Shown here piece after piece: positions 14,999 to 26,600 of a stretch of DNA of 64,000 nucleotides. Position 1 is the first letter of the stretch. Each line of letters opens with the position of its first letter. Origin of the DNA: an uncultured Anaerofilum sp. (lineage in GTDB: Bacteria > Bacillota > Clostridia > Oscillospirales > Ruminococcaceae); NCBI GenBank assembly GCA_944385935.1, contig CALWZC010000002.1, positions 1 to 64,000 of the forward strand, in the 5' to 3' direction. The notes beneath the pieces are model-generated. The model worked only from the letters and a program-made list of their open reading frames with translations. It had not been told where the DNA came from and ran no database searches. A program made the translations under genes and the position numbers.

Positions 14999-16711
14999 TT
15001 ATGCCAGCATGGGTTGCAAAGCAGCAGCCAATTTGTCTTTTTGCTGCTGGGCCTCTTGCAGGTCTTTTCCCTTGGTAGTGAAATAGGTTTTGATTTTTGG
15101 CTCGGTGCCACTGGGACGAACCACAACAGCACTGCCCCCTTCCAATTTGTAAATCAATACATTGGATTTGGGCAAACCAGTGGAGCACACTTCTCCTGTT
15201 TTCAGGTTGGAAATGGTTTGTGCTTGATAATCTGCCACAGTTTCTACTGCCAAACCAGCAAACTCCTTTGGTGGGTTTTTGCGCAGAGAATCCATAATAT
15301 CATTCATCTTGTCCATGCCAGACAAACCTGGGAATTCATAGCTGTCCACTTCGTTTAGGTAACGGCCATGCTTAGAGTAAATACGCTCCAACTCCTCTTT
15401 AATGGAAGAACCCTTGCTACGATAGTAAGCAGCCATTTCGCAAATCAGCATGCTTGCTACAACAGCATCCTTGTCACGAACATAGCTTCCTGCCAAATAT
15501 CCATAGCTTTCCTCAAAGCCAAAGATAAAGCGTTCCACTTCTCCCGCAGCTTCCAACTGTGCAATTTGGTCACCAATCCATTTGAATCCGGTGAGAACGT
15601 TGCGGCACTCTACCCCATATTCCGCAGCCACTACATCTGCCAAGGGGGTAGAAACAATGGATTTTGCACATACAGGATTTTGGGGCATAGTTCCTTGTTC
15701 CAATCGAGCAGTGCAAATATAATCCAGCAACAAAACGCCTACTTCGTTGCCACTCAGCAACTGATAACTTCCATCTTTGCAGCGAACTGCAATACCTACA
15801 CGGTCGGCGTCAGGGTCGGTGGCCAGCATCAAATCTGCACCATTTTTCTTTGCCAATTCCAAACCAAGGCGCAAAGCCTCATAAATTTCGGGATTGGGAT
15901 AGGGACAGGTTGGGAAGTTTCCATCAGGGTCTTTCTGTTCTGGTACAATTTCAATATCTGTAATGCCAATATCTGCAAGTACACGAGTTACAGGAACCAA
16001 ACCGGAACCATTCAATGGGCTATAAACCAACTTCAAACCAGCAGTTTTGCACAAACCCGGGCGAACGCTGCGGCTTTCGATTGCCTGATACAAAGCCTCA
16101 TAGCAATCCTCTTCTACATATTGAATCAAACCTGCATCCAATCCCTCTTGGAAGGGCATGGTTTTTGCTCCATCTAGTACATCTGTCTTTTGGATTTCTG
16201 CATATACCACATCTGCTGCCTCATCGGTCATTTGACATCCATCTGGGCCATATGCCTTGTAGCCATTGTATTTTGCTGGGTTGTGGCTGGCTGTTACCAT
16301 AATACCTGCATTGCAGTTGTAATACCGAGTGGCAAAGCTAAGGGCAGGAACTGGCATCAACTGGGGATAAATGCGAACCTTTACCCCATTGGCAGCCAGT
16401 ACCTCTGCTGCCGCTTTGGCAAACACATCGCTTTTAATGCGGCTGTCATAGCTGATAGCAACAGTTTGGGTACCACCTTGGGTTTTCACCCAGTTTGCCA
16501 AACCTTGGGTAGCCTGTCGCACTACATACACATTCATGCGGTTGGTACCTGCTCCAATTACACCACGCAGACCAGCGGTGCCAAATTTCAGGGATACTGC
16601 AAAGCGGTCTTTGATGGCCTCATCATCTCCCTGAATGCTTAGCAATTCTGGCTTTAAATCTTTATCATCCAGTTCATAGTGTAACCAGCGGTCATATTCA
16701 TTGGTATACAT
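14999..16711 (-). CDS. pgcA: Phosphoglucomutase/phosphomannomutase
   Basis: 570 residues from the ATG at 16711 (GGGGGG upstream; the frame extends 5 codons further without a ribosome site). It interconverts hexose 1- and 6-phosphates. Domain landmarks: FGTAGLRG near residue 43, active-site phosphoserine S142 in TASHNP, metal-binding DPDADR in the middle, and the sugar-phosphate loop RPSGTEPK near the C-terminus. The length and motifs match the alpha-PGM type of Firmicutes (PgcA), which supplies glucose-1-phosphate for glycolipids and polysaccharides. A strong promoter lies at 16834-16862. Confidence 0.94.
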   Translation of the reverse strand: MYTNEYDRWLHYELDDKDLKPELLSIQGDDEAIKDRFAVSLKFGTAGLRGVIGAGTNRMNVYVVRQATQGLANWVKTQGGTQTVAISYDSRIKSDVFAKAAAEVLAANGVKVRIYPQLMPVPALSFATRYYNCNAGIMVTASHNPAKYNGYKAYGPDGCQMTDEAADVVYAEIQKTDVLDGAKTMPFQEGLDAGLIQYVEEDCYEALYQAIESRSVRPGLCKTAGLKLVYSPLNGSGLVPVTRVLADIGITDIEIVPEQKDPDGNFPTCPYPNPEIYEALRLGLELAKKNGADLMLATDPDADRVGIAVRCKDGSYQLLSGNEVGVLLLDYICTARLEQGTMPQNPVCAKSIVSTPLADVVAAEYGVECRNVLTGFKWIGDQIAQLEAAGEVERFIFGFEESYGYLAGSYVRDKDAVVASMLICEMAAYYRSKGSSIKEELERIYSKHGRYLNEVDSYEFPGLSGMDKMNDIMDSLRKNPPKEFAGLAVETVADYQAQTISNLKTGEVCSTGLPKSNVLIYKLEGGSAVVVRPSGTEPKIKTYFTTKGKDLQEAQQQKDKLAAALQPMLA

Positions 16712-16833
16712 AAAAATGCCCCCCATTTTCTATGGTTTCTCCTGTTGGAACACCAACTTTGAACAGTGCTCCATTTCTCCACAAAATGCCGTATATCCAT
16801 ACTTTATCCAACTGAATAATATACGGTACCTCT

Positions 16834-16862
16834 ATAATAAACATTCCCAAAAGGATTGTCAA
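16834..16862 (-). promoter_or_regulatory. Promoter of the phosphohexomutase gene
   Basis: Minus strand TTGACA (16862-16857), 17-nt spacer and TATTAT (16839-16834). The leader of about 115 nt contains an 8-bp inverted repeat (CCGTATAT...ATATACGG). Confidence 0.85.
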
Positions 16863-16911
16863 GCCATTAACAATCCCTTTTAAAAATCCCCATTGGCAAC
16901 CAGACATACAG

Positions 16912-16940
16912 TTGCGAAATAGCGAAAAAAAAGGTATAAT
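16912..16940 (+). promoter_or_regulatory. Promoter of comM-yitT
   Basis: TTGCGA (16912-16917), 17-nt spacer and TATAAT (16935-16940). It shows that the in-frame TTG at 16912 is a -35 box and not the comM start. Confidence 0.8.
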
Positions 16941-17016
16941 CTATACTGGTTTGTTTATAAAAAGGTCAAAAATACAATGTTCCTTTGCAACATGTTACAT
17001 AAAAGGAGAGATTGCT

Positions 17017-18543
17017 ATGTTTGCACGGGTCGAAAGCATGGGCGTATTTGCTCTAAAAGGCTTTCGGGTTACAGTAGAAGTAGATATTTCCCGTGGACTG
17101 CCCCAATTTGAGCTGGTAGGTTTACCAGACAGTGCTGTAAAAGAAAGCCGTGACCGTGTGCGTAGTGCTATTAAAAATTTGGGGTTAGAATTTCCTGTCA
17201 GTCGCATTACCCTCAATCTTGCCCCTGCCGACCTGCGCAAAACAGGCCCTGTTTATGACCTTCCGGTACTTTTGGGGGTATTGTGTGCCAGTGGTCAACT
17301 GGGACCTTTACCTTCCACCAGTGCTTTTGTAGGAGAACTATCCTTAGATGGCGGAGTACGCCCCATTCAAGGAGCTTTAACTATGGCAATTACTGCCCGT
17401 GACAATGGCATTCATCACCTATTTTTGCCTGCTGCCAATGCAGCAGAAGCCGCTGTGTTGCCTGAATTGAAGGTATATGCTATTGAGAGTGTTGGTCAAC
17501 TTTTGGGGCATTTAAGGGGAGATTACCTTTTATCCCCTTTAAAACCCTTGGATTTTGATAGCCAGCAAATCTCTTATCCTTTGGATTTGGCAGATGTTCA
17601 CGGTCAGCCTGAAGCAAGACGTGCTTTGGAAATCGCTGCGGCGGGAGGTCATAATCTTTTATTTATAGGGGCACCAGGCAGCGGAAAAAGTATGCTTGCC
17701 AAACGTTTGCCCAGTATTTTGCCTCCTTTAACAAGGGAAGAATCTATGGAAACCACACAAATTCACTCTGTGGCTGGATTGTTACAGCCAGACAGTGGGT
17801 TGCTTTGTACTCGCCCCTTTCGCTCTCCCCATCACACGGTCAGTTCCACTGCTCTTACAGGGGGTGGAACTGTTCCACGGCCAGGAGAAATTAGCCTTGC
17901 ACACAATGGTGTGTTATTTTTGGACGAGCTTCCAGAGTTTCAAAGAACCGCTTTGGAAATTTTACGCCAACCATTGGAGGATGGAACCATCACTATCAGC
18001 CGTGCTGCGGGAAAGGGTGTTTTCCCCTGTCATATTATGTTAGTGGCTGCAATGAACCCTTGTCCTTGTGGATATTTAGGACATCCTACTCGTCCATGTA
18101 CCTGTTCCCCCTCTGCTATTCAGCGGTATCGTAGCCGCATTTCTGGCCCTCTTTTGGACAGAATTGACCTTCATGTGAATGTGGAACCAGTGGACTACGA
18201 TTCCCTTGCAAGCCAACAAGGTGGAGAGTCCAGCCAAGAGGTTCGGCAAAGGGTGGTACAGGCTCGAACCATCCAGCAACAGCGGCTAGGGGATTTGGCT
18301 TCCTGCAACGCTTACATCCCAGATTCCAAACTGAGAAGTATATGTCAAACTACAACCAGTGCTTCTCAAATGCTCTCTTTAGCATTTCAGCGGCTGGGAA
18401 TGTCTGCACGGGGATACAGCCGTATTTTGAAGGTTGCACGCACTATTGCAGACTTGGAAGGCAGCGAAAAAATCCATGAAGCCCATATTGCTGAGGCTCT
18501 GCAATATCGCACCTTAGACCGACCATTGCAGTATCACATGTAA
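17017..18543 (+). CDS. comM: YifB/ComM family magnesium-chelatase-like AAA+ ATPase
   Basis: 508 residues from the ATG at 17017, which has AAAGGAGAG 8 nt upstream. The N-terminal Lon-protease-like domain (about 1-165, with GLPQFELVGLPDSAVKESRD) is followed by the Mg-chelatase AAA+ core with Walker A GAPGSGKSM near residue 219 and Walker B FLDELPEF. A C-terminal domain contains the CPCGYLGHPTRPC cysteine cluster. In naturally competent bacteria ComM is a branch-migration helicase that helps integrate incoming DNA, and the gene is widespread in non-competent Firmicutes too. It is followed at 34 nt by yitT. Confidence 0.94.
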   Translation: MFARVESMGVFALKGFRVTVEVDISRGLPQFELVGLPDSAVKESRDRVRSAIKNLGLEFPVSRITLNLAPADLRKTGPVYDLPVLLGVLCASGQLGPLPSTSAFVGELSLDGGVRPIQGALTMAITARDNGIHHLFLPAANAAEAAVLPELKVYAIESVGQLLGHLRGDYLLSPLKPLDFDSQQISYPLDLADVHGQPEARRALEIAAAGGHNLLFIGAPGSGKSMLAKRLPSILPPLTREESMETTQIHSVAGLLQPDSGLLCTRPFRSPHHTVSSTALTGGGTVPRPGEISLAHNGVLFLDELPEFQRTALEILRQPLEDGTITISRAAGKGVFPCHIMLVAAMNPCPCGYLGHPTRPCTCSPSAIQRYRSRISGPLLDRIDLHVNVEPVDYDSLASQQGGESSQEVRQRVVQARTIQQQRLGDLASCNAYIPDSKLRSICQTTTSASQMLSLAFQRLGMSARGYSRILKVARTIADLEGSEKIHEAHIAEALQYRTLDRPLQYHM

Positions 18544-18577
18544 AATTGGTATTTTTTAAAAAGAGAGGTTGTTGTAT

Positions 18578-19462
18578 TTGTTTTCTCGTTTAAATCTTCG
18601 TGCTTTAGCAAAGCATATTCTGCTTGTACTGGCAGGAAATGCCCTTTACGCCTTAGCAGTGACCATATTTATTTTACCTTGTCAGTTGGTCACCGGCGGT
18701 TCCACTGGTATTGCTCTTTCTGTTCAGCATTGGCTGCACATTCCTGTTCCAGATTTTGTTTTTATTTTCAATATCATCACCTTTGTTCTTGGTTTTATTA
18801 CCTTAGGCAAACAGTTTGCCCTTTCTACTGCCCTTTCTAGTTTTTGCTATCCCATTATTTTAAAAATTTTCCAACAGATTCCCTTTTTACAAAATCTCAC
18901 CACTGATGTGGTTCTTGGCACTTTATTGGGTGGCTTAATGCTAGGATGTGCCATTGGTATTGTTTTAGGGGCTGGTTCTTCTACTGGTGGAATGGATTTC
19001 TTGGTGGTTCTTTTAAACAAAAAATTTCGTATTCCAATGTCTGCCGTTATCTACTCCTTAGATTGCTTTATCCTTCTTGCACAATTGCTTTTCTCCAATC
19101 CCGAAAAAGTATTGTATGGTGTATTGTTGGTCATTATCTATTCTACAGTACTGGACAAAGTTCTGTTGGCAGGTCATAGTCGTTTGCAGGTAAAAATCAT
19201 CACCAACAAAGAGGAAGAACTGCGAGATATCATCATCCACAAATTAGATTTGGGTGTGACTTTGGTCAAAGCGGAGGCTGGCTTTACCCGCCAAGACAAA
19301 AATATGTTGCTGACCATTGTTACCAACCGGCAACTTGCAAAATTAAACCAACTGGTGCAACAAACCGACCCAGAAGCCTTTATGATTATTCATCAGGTGA
19401 ATGAGGTTCATGGCAGAGGATTCACCTTTGCACGTTCCAGTGAAAAGGCTCCTACAAAATAA
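18578..19462 (+). CDS. YitT family membrane protein (DUF161/DUF2179)
   Basis: 294 residues from TTG 18578, which has AGAGAGG 9 nt upstream; TTGs at 18569 and 18572 are too close to that site. Five or six membrane helices (about residues 10-180) with the YitT-type GGSTGIALSV and GAGSSTGGMDF glycine motifs are followed by a soluble DUF2179 domain (about 200-290). The family is widespread in Firmicutes as uncharacterised or proposed transport proteins. The gene is close behind comM on the same strand, probably one transcript. Confidence 0.9.
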   Translation: MFSRLNLRALAKHILLVLAGNALYALAVTIFILPCQLVTGGSTGIALSVQHWLHIPVPDFVFIFNIITFVLGFITLGKQFALSTALSSFCYPIILKIFQQIPFLQNLTTDVVLGTLLGGLMLGCAIGIVLGAGSSTGGMDFLVVLLNKKFRIPMSAVIYSLDCFILLAQLLFSNPEKVLYGVLLVIIYSTVLDKVLLAGHSRLQVKIITNKEEELRDIIIHKLDLGVTLVKAEAGFTRQDKNMLLTIVTNRQLAKLNQLVQQTDPEAFMIIHQVNEVHGRGFTFARSSEKAPTK

Positions 19463-19478
19463 AATTTTTGATAACAAC

Positions 19479-19517
19479 AAAATTCCATCCTTCCCTTTAT
19501 GGAAAGGATGGAATTTT
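19479..19517. terminator. Bidirectional terminator between yitT and the convergent small gene
   Basis: AAAATTCCATCCTT and its complement AAGGATGGAATTTT around a 10-nt loop. It serves yitT on the plus strand and overlaps the 3' end of the convergent gene at 19497. Confidence 0.85.
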
Positions 19518-19865
19518 ATGTTTTGCCTGCACAAGGCTATGTTGTTTTTCTTCTTGTATTTGTTGTTGGACATTTTTGCTATTTTGTTTTAGCTGTTCTA
19601 AGGCAATTCCTGCCCCTTCTAATAGATTTGTTATATCTTCCCTAGAAACTGGCTGTTCTTCCTCTGGCAATTTCATAACCCATTGACCTTGTTCCAGTTC
19701 CAAAAATTTTATATAGGGAATACTATCCGCCAAACCTTTGATAGCTGCTTGTATAGTAGCAGTGCCAGTTCCGGTTTGATATTCCACTGCACAAGGGGTT
19801 TCCTCCTGTGAGCAAAGCTCTCCCTTTAACAATCTCAAAGAACAAGTTTTAATAGAAACATCCAT
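19497..19865 (-). CDS. Unrecognised 122-residue protein
   Basis: I do not recognise this gene. It encodes a soluble protein: an N-terminal beta-rich half, an amphipathic stretch (TIQAAIKGLADSIPYI), and a Gln/Lys-rich, probably coiled-coil C-terminus that ends inside the bidirectional terminator. The start has only a weak GGATG site. It lies between yitT and rpoC, convergent to yitT. Composition and codon pattern look coding, but with no homology evidence it could still be a chance frame. Confidence 0.5.
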   Translation of the reverse strand: MDVSIKTCSLRLLKGELCSQEETPCAVEYQTGTGTATIQAAIKGLADSIPYIKFLELEQGQWVMKLPEEEQPVSREDITNLLEGAGIALEQLKQNSKNVQQQIQEEKQHSLVQAKHKIPSFP

Positions 19866-19944
19866 GTTATTTCATCCATTCTGTAACTTTATCAGCCATG
19901 TTTTTTGGCTGTTTGATATGCACTTCCCCTTATTATGCAAAAAC

Positions 19945-19970
19945 AGCACTCCCCATTTTAGAGGAGTGCT
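19945..19970 (-). terminator. Terminator of rpoBC
   Basis: AGCACTCC...GGAGTGCT hairpin followed on the minus strand by GTTTTTGC, about 40 nt after the rpoC stop codon. Confidence 0.85.
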
Positions 19971-20008
19971 ATTTTCAACTATAAAATAGTGCTGATAGTC
20001 GACAAGAA

Positions 20009-23000
20009 TTACAAACCAGAAGCCTCATCGGAAGGCTCAGCAGCCTCCATTGCAGCCTCTTCTTCCTCGGTCAAGTCGCCTGCCATACGAGCAAGTTCTC
20101 TTTCAACCTCTGGCAGTCCAGTACCAGCAGGAATCAGCTTGCCAATAATAACATTTTCCTTCAAGCCCATCAAGGGGTCAGTCTTACCCTTGATAGCAGC
20201 CTCGGTGAGAACACGGGTAGTTTCTTGGAAAGATGCAGCGGAGAGGAAGGAATCTGTTGCCAAAGATGCTTTGGTGATACCTAGTAGAACCTGTGTCCAC
20301 TGTGCTTCTTTCAAGCCGGTTTCACCATTGGCAATTCTTGCACGAATCTCCTCATTTTGGCTCTCTACTTCCATTTTATCTGCCAGTGCACCGCCAATCA
20401 AAGTGGTAGAACCAGCGTCATCTACACGAACTTTACGCATCATCTGACGCACAATAACTTCAATATGCTTATCGTTGATTTCTACACCCTGCAAGCGGTA
20501 AACCTTTTGTACCTCTTCAATCAGATAATCCTGCACAGCAATTCTGCCCTTAATTGCAAGAATATCATGGGGATACGCATGGCCCTCGGTCAACTGGTCG
20601 CCCTTCTCCAACTGTACACCGTCGGTAATGGAGCTGCGGATTCTCTGGTTAAAGGGAATCAAATAGCTCTTTTCGGTGGGAGCACCATTCTCATCCACAC
20701 CAGTTACCACAACATGTTTGCTCTTCTTGTCCTCAATGCGAACAGTACCAGCAATTTCTGTCATGATAGCCAATGCTTTGGGACGACGAGACTCAAACAG
20801 CTCCTCAACACGGGGCAAACCTTGAGTAATATCCTCAGCAGATGCAATACCACCGGTGTGGAAGGTACGCATAGTCAACTGTGTACCGGGCTCACCAATG
20901 GACTGAGCAGCAATAACACCAACAGCCTCACCCAAACCAACAGGCAAACCATTTGCCAAGTTTGCACCATAGCAGTGGGCACAAGCACCATGCTTTGCAC
21001 GACAGTTCAAAACGCTGCGGATTTCCAGTTCAGTAATGCCAGCATCTACAATTTTCTGTGCATCAAACAAGTCCATCATCTTGTCTTTGGTGACAATGAT
21101 TTCACCTGTTTTGGGATTTACAACATCATTTACTGCATAACGACCAATCAGACGTTCATTGAAGCTCTCAATCACGCCATTGCCCTCGCAGATAGCAGAA
21201 ACCATGATACCTTCCGTTGCACCACAGTCCTCCTCACGGATAATTACATCCTGAGAAACATCTACCAGACGACGTGTCAAATAACCAGAGTCAGCAGTAC
21301 GCAAAGCAGTATCAGTCAAGCCCTTACGAGCACCACGGCTGGAGATAAAGTACTCCAAGATGTTCAAGCCTTCACGGTAGTTGGAACGGATGGGCATTTC
21401 GATAGTGTGACCAGCAGTATTTGCAAGCAAACCACGCATACCGGCCAACTGTTTAATCTGGCTCATAGAACCACGAGCACCAGAGTCAGCCATCATAAAG
21501 ATGGGGTTACGAGCATCTAGGTGTTTCTCCAATGCTTTGGAAACCTTCTCGGTGGTATCTTGCCATACATCAATAACACCCTGATAGCGTTCCTCGTTAG
21601 TAATCAAACCACGGTTAAACTGCTTTGTAATCTTGCTTACACGGGTGTCTGCCTCTGCCAGAATTTCTGCCTTCTGGGGAGGAATCAGAGCATCACAAAC
21701 AGCAACGGTAATTGCACCAACGGTGGAATATTTAAAGCCCTGTGCCTTTACACGGTCCAGCACTTTAGCGGTTACCTCAGTGCCGTGAATTGCGATACAA
21801 CGGTCGATAATATCGCCCAACTTCTTTTTGCTTACCAAGAAGCTAACCTCAAAGTCGAACATATGCTCTGGGTCGTTGCGGTCAACATATCCCAAATCCT
21901 GAGGAATAGGCTGGTTGAAGATAATCCGGCCCACAGTGGTATCTACCAGCTTGCTCTTAGTTTCGCCGTTTACCTCGATGGTACGACGAACCTTAATGGG
22001 AGCCTGCAAAGTAACCAGCTTAGAAGCATAGGCCATCAAAGCCTCATTCTCATCACGGAAGATTTTTCCTTCTCCCTTGTCGCCCTCGTTGACCATGGTC
22101 ATGTAGTAGCTACCCAAAACCATATCCTGTGTAGGAACGGTTACAGGCTTACCATCGGAGGGTTTCAACAGGTTGCGGGAAGCCAGCATCAAGTTCTTTG
22201 CCTCACGCTGTGCCTCTCGGCTCAAAGGCAGGTGAACCGCCATCTGGTCACCGTCAAAGTCGGCGTTAAATGCAGTACATACCAGAGGATGCAGCTTAAT
22301 GGCACGGCCTTCCACCAGTACAGGCTCAAATGCCTGAATACCCAAACGGTGCAAGGTAGGTGCACGGTTCAGCATAACAGGATGGCCCTTGATAACAGTT
22401 TCCAAGCTGTCCCATACCTCTGTACGAGCACGCTCTACCATCTTACGAGCAGACTTGATGTTGTTGGCAATTCCCTTTTCCACCAAATCCTTCATAACAA
22501 AGGGCTTGAACAACTCCAGTGCCATTTCTTTGGGCAAACCACACTGATACATTTGCAGCTCGGGGCCTACAACGATAACAGAACGACCAGAGTAGTCAAC
22601 ACGCTTACCCAGCAGGTTCTGACGGAAGCGTCCCTGCTTACCTTTCAGCATATCAGACAGGCTCTTCAAAGGACGATTGTTGGGACCAGTTACAGGACGA
22701 CCGCGGCGACCGTTGTCAATCAAGGCGTCTACTGCCTCCTGCAACATGCGCTTTTCATTGCGCACAATAATATCTGGTGCACCCAATTCCAGCAAACGCT
22801 GTAAACGGTTATTACGGTTAATAACACGGCGATACAAGTCGTTCAAGTCACTGGTAGCAAAACGACCACCATCCAACTGAACCATGGGGCGAATATCGGG
22901 AGGAATTACAGGTACAGTGTCCATAATCATCCATTCAGGACGATTGCCGGACAAGCGGAATGCCTCTACAACTTCCAGACGTTTCAGCAAGCGCACACGC

Positions 23001-23605
23001 TTTTGACCGCTGGCATCCTCTAGCTCGTTGTGCAGTTCTACACTCAACTGGTCAAGGTCAATTTCAGCCAACAGGTCTTTAATTGCTTCTGCTCCCATGG
23101 CAGCTTTGAACTCATCTTCATACCGGTCACGCATTTCACGGTATTCTTTTTCGCTCAAAAGCTGCTTTTTCTCTAAGGGAGTAAAGCCGGGGTCGGTTAC
23201 AATGTAGCTAGCAAAGTACAATACTTTTTCCAGCAGGCGGGGACTCAAGTCCAGCATCAAACCGATTCGGCTAGGAATTCCTTTAAAGTACCAAATATGA
23301 GAAACCGGTGCAGCCAACTCAATATGGCCCATACGCTCACGGCGAACCTTTGCACGGGTCACTTCTACACCGCAGCGGTCACAAACCTTGCCCTTATAGC
23401 GGATACGCTTATATTTTCCACAATGACATTCCCAGTCCTTTGTAGGCCCAAAAATGCGCTCGCAGAACAAGCCATCTCGCTCAGGCTTCAAGGTGCGGTA
23501 GTTGATGGTCTCAGGCTTCTTTACCTCGCCATAGCTCCACTTTCGGATTTGGTCGGGAGAAGCAAGGCCAATTTTAATCGAGTCGAAATCATTATATTCC
23601 ATCAA
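20009..23605 (-). CDS. rpoC: DNA-directed RNA polymerase subunit beta'
   Basis: 1198 residues, normal for Firmicutes. The first zinc site is at Cys60, 62, 75 and 78. The catalytic [12 protein letters not shown] loop, which binds the active-site magnesium, is in the middle. The second cysteine cluster ([11 protein letters not shown]) is in the C-terminal third, and the trigger-loop/bridge-helix region is intact ([16 protein letters not shown]). The C-terminus is short and acidic ([15 protein letters not shown]). It follows rpoB after 83 nt and is transcribed with it. Long open frames on the opposite strand are shadows of its codon bias. Confidence 0.99.
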   Translation of the reverse strand: MMEYNDFDSIKIGLASPDQIRKWSYGEVKKPETINYRTLKPERDGLFCERIFGPTKDWECHCGKYKRIRYKGKVCDRCGVEVTRAKVRRERMGHIELAAPVSHIWYFKGIPSRIGLMLDLSPRLLEKVLYFASYIVTDPGFTPLEKKQLLSEKEYREMRDRYEDEFKAAMGAEAIKDLLAEIDLDQLSVELHNELEDASGQKRVRLLKRLEVVEAFRLSGNRPEWMIMDTVPVIPPDIRPMVQLDGGRFATSDLNDLYRRVINRNNRLQRLLELGAPDIIVRNEKRMLQEAVDALIDNGRRGRPVTGPNNRPLKSLSDMLKGKQGRFRQNLLGKRVDYSGRSVIVVGPELQMYQCGLPKEMALELFKPFVMKDLVEKGIANNIKSARKMVERARTEVWDSLETVIKGHPVMLNRAPTLHRLGIQAFEPVLVEGRAIKLHPLVCTAFNADFDGDQMAVHLPLSREAQREAKNLMLASRNLLKPSDGKPVTVPTQDMVLGSYYMTMVNEGDKGEGKIFRDENEALMAYASKLVTLQAPIKVRRTIEVNGETKSKLVDTTVGRIIFNQPIPQDLGYVDRNDPEHMFDFEVSFLVSKKKLGDIIDRCIAIHGTEVTAKVLDRVKAQGFKYSTVGAITVAVCDALIPPQKAEILAEADTRVSKITKQFNRGLITNEERYQGVIDVWQDTTEKVSKALEKHLDARNPIFMMADSGARGSMSQIKQLAGMRGLLANTAGHTIEMPIRSNYREGLNILEYFISSRGARKGLTDTALRTADSGYLTRRLVDVSQDVIIREEDCGATEGIMVSAICEGNGVIESFNERLIGRYAVNDVVNPKTGEIIVTKDKMMDLFDAQKIVDAGITELEIRSVLNCRAKHGACAHCYGANLANGLPVGLGEAVGVIAAQSIGEPGTQLTMRTFHTGGIASAEDITQGLPRVEELFESRRPKALAIMTEIAGTVRIEDKKSKHVVVTGVDENGAPTEKSYLIPFNQRIRSSITDGVQLEKGDQLTEGHAYPHDILAIKGRIAVQDYLIEEVQKVYRLQGVEINDKHIEVIVRQMMRKVRVDDAGSTTLIGGALADKMEVESQNEEIRARIANGETGLKEAQWTQVLLGITKASLATDSFLSAASFQETTRVLTEAAIKGKTDPLMGLKENVIIGKLIPAGTGLPEVERELARMAGDLTEEEEAAMEAAEPSDEASGL

Positions 23606-23688
23606 ATCGAACCCTTCCTAAAAATCTATCTTTGTAAAACCATATTCTCTCCACCGCCACACAGCAGCGGAGAGAATATAGCGCAAAC

Positions 23689-26600
23689 TTATTCGTCGCC
23701 AAACAAATCATCACTGAACAGGTCATCGTTGTCAAACATATCATCCTTGCCCATAAACAAGGAGTCGTCTGGTTCAATGTCCTCTTCTGCATCGTTTTCG
23801 TTTACGCTGTAGCTGTCATCCAGTTCGCTCTCAACTACCACATCTTCACCAGGCAAATCTGTGTCACCGGGCTCAAAGGTAGCATCATCGTCATCGTAGG
23901 TCTGTTTCAGGTCAACTTCGTCGCCGTTTACATCCTGTACCTTCACATCCAGACCCAAGCTCTGCAATTCTTTAATCAGAACGCGGAAGCTCTCAGGAAT
24001 ACCTGGGCGAGGTACTGGTTGACCCTTTACAATGGCTTCGTAGGTCTTTACACGTCCTACAACGTCATCGGACTTTACAGTCAGAATCTCCTGCAAGGTG
24101 TAAGCGGCACCGTATGCTTCCAGTGCCCAAACCTCCATTTCACCGAAACGCTGTCCACCAAACTGCGCCTTACCACCCAGAGGCTGCTGGGTAACCAGAC
24201 TGTAGGGGCCAGTAGAACGGGCGTGAATCTTATCGTCAACCAGATGATGCAATTTCAGATAGTGCATATAACCAACGGTTACACAGTTATCAAATCTTTC
24301 ACCGGTACGGCCATCATATACAATGCTCTTGCCATCCTCGTTCAAAGTGATTTTGCTAAAGTCAATGTCACTGGTGCCAGCACATTCCATTTCTGGGCGC
24401 ATCTCGTTGGCAGTTTTGAAGCACTCACGAATATCATCCTCGTGTGCACCGTCAAATACTGGTGTCATAACCTTCCAGCCCAATGCACGGGCAGCATAGG
24501 CCAAATGCACTTCCAGAACCTGTCCAATATTCATACGAGAAGGCACGCCCAAGGGGTTCAGCACGATATCCAGAGGAGTACCGTCCTCCAAATAGGGCAT
24601 ATCTTCCTGAGGCAGAATACGAGATACAACACCCTTATTACCGTGACGGCCAGCCATCTTATCGCCAACACTCAGCTTGCGCTTTTGGGCAATATAGCAG
24701 CGAACCACCTGACGAACACCGGGTTGCAACTCATCGCAGTTATCAGGAGTAAATACCTTTACATCTACGATAATTCCGTACTCACCATGGGGAACACGCA
24801 AACTGGTATCACGCACTTCACGAGCCTTTTCACCAAAGATGGCACGCAACAGACGCTCCTCAGCGGTCAACTCAGTTTCACCCTTTGGTGTAACCTTACC
24901 TACCAAGATATCGCCGGAGGATACCTCTGCACCAATGCGAATAATACCACGCTCATCCAAATCTTTCAAAGCATCATCGCCTACATTGGGGATATCACGG
25001 GTAATTTCCTCTGGCCCCAGTTTGGTATCACGGGATTCAATCTCGTATTCCTCAATATGAATAGAGGTATAGATGTCATCACGAACCAGCTTCTCATTGA
25101 TAAGAACAGCATCCTCGTAGTTATAACCTTCCCAAGTCATAAAGCCAATGAGGGCATTTTTACCTAGGCTGATTTCGCCATTTTTAGTAGCAGGGCCATC
25201 TGCCAAAACCTGACCCTTCTTTACCTGCTCGCCCTTGTCTACAATGGGACGCTGGTTTACACAGGTGCCTTGGTTGGAGCGCATAAACTTAATCAGTTCA
25301 TACTCATCGGTGGTAGTCTTAGAGGTGCGTACCACAATTTTGTCTGCGGTTACATGCTCTACGACACCATCATTTTTTGCCAAAATACATACACCAGAGT
25401 CACAAGCCGCCTTGTACTCCATACCAGTAGCAACAATGGGCTGCTGGGTCATCATCAAAGGCACAGCCTGACGCTGCATGTTAGAGCCCATCAGGGCACG
25501 GTTGGCATCATCGTTCTCCAAGAAGGGAATCATTGCAGTTGCAACGGAAACTACCATCTTGGGGCTTACGTCCATGAAGTCAACCTTTTCACGCTCAATT
25601 TCCAGAATCTCATCTCGACGGCGTGCATTTACACGAGGACGAATAAAATGGCCTTCCTCATCCAGAGGCTCGTTGGCCTGTGCTACAACGTACTCATCCT
25701 CCAAGTCAGCAGTCATATAAACTACTTCGTCGGTTACACGACCAGTAGCACGGTCTACCTTGCGGTAGGGTGCCTCAATGAAGCCATAGTCGTTAATCTT
25801 TGCAAAGGTTGCCAAGTAAGAAATCAATCCGATGTTGGGACCTTCCGGTGTTTCAATGGGGCACATCCGTCCATAGTGGCTGTAATGTACGTCACGAACT
25901 TCAAAGCCCGCACGGTCACGGCTCAAACCACCGGGGCCAAGAGCAGACAAACGACGCTTATGGGTCAGCTCTGCTAAGGGGTTATTCTGGTCCATAAACT
26001 GGCTCAAGGGGCTAGAACCAAAGAACTCCTTTACCGCTGCCACAACGGGGCGAATGTTGATAAGGCTCTGGGGAGTAACCTTAGTTTCGTCCTGTGCTTG
26101 CAAGCTCATACGCTCACGAATTACACGCTCCATACGAGAGAAACCAATGCGGAACTGGTTTTGCAGCAACTCGCCTACACTGCGGATACGACGGTTACCC
26201 AAATGGTCAATGTCATCGGTAACACCCAAACCATAGCCCAAGTTGTTCAGATAGTTGATGGAAGCAAAGATATCATCCACAGTAACAGTCTTGCTAATCA
26301 AGCGGTCACGATTGCGGAGAATCATTTCCTTTTGCTCTTCCACATCGCTAGTTGCGTCCAAAATTGCACGAACTTCTGCAAAGTTTACTTTTTCGTTGAT
26401 GCCCAACTCTGCACAGTCAAAGGAGAAGAACTCGTTGGCATCTACAGTGCCATTGGTAAATACTTTTACCTCTACATCGTCTTCACCCTGTACATATACA
26501 AGACTTACACCAGCTTTTTCTGCTTTTTCTGCTGCCTCACGGCTGATTTTTTCACCGGGAGCAATGAGCAGTTCCCCTGTCAAAGGAGCAATTACCTCTC

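Noticed and set aside
16912-17016. 35-codon N-terminal extension of ComM
   Set aside because: The frame begins in the -35 box of a clear promoter. AAAGGAG before the ATG at 17017 and the family start MFARVES fix the real start.
20357-22804. Two long plus-strand frames (387 and 427 codons) opposite rpoC
   Set aside because: They are antisense shadows of rpoC codon usage: no ribosome sites and Gln/Asn/Thr-rich nonsense composition.
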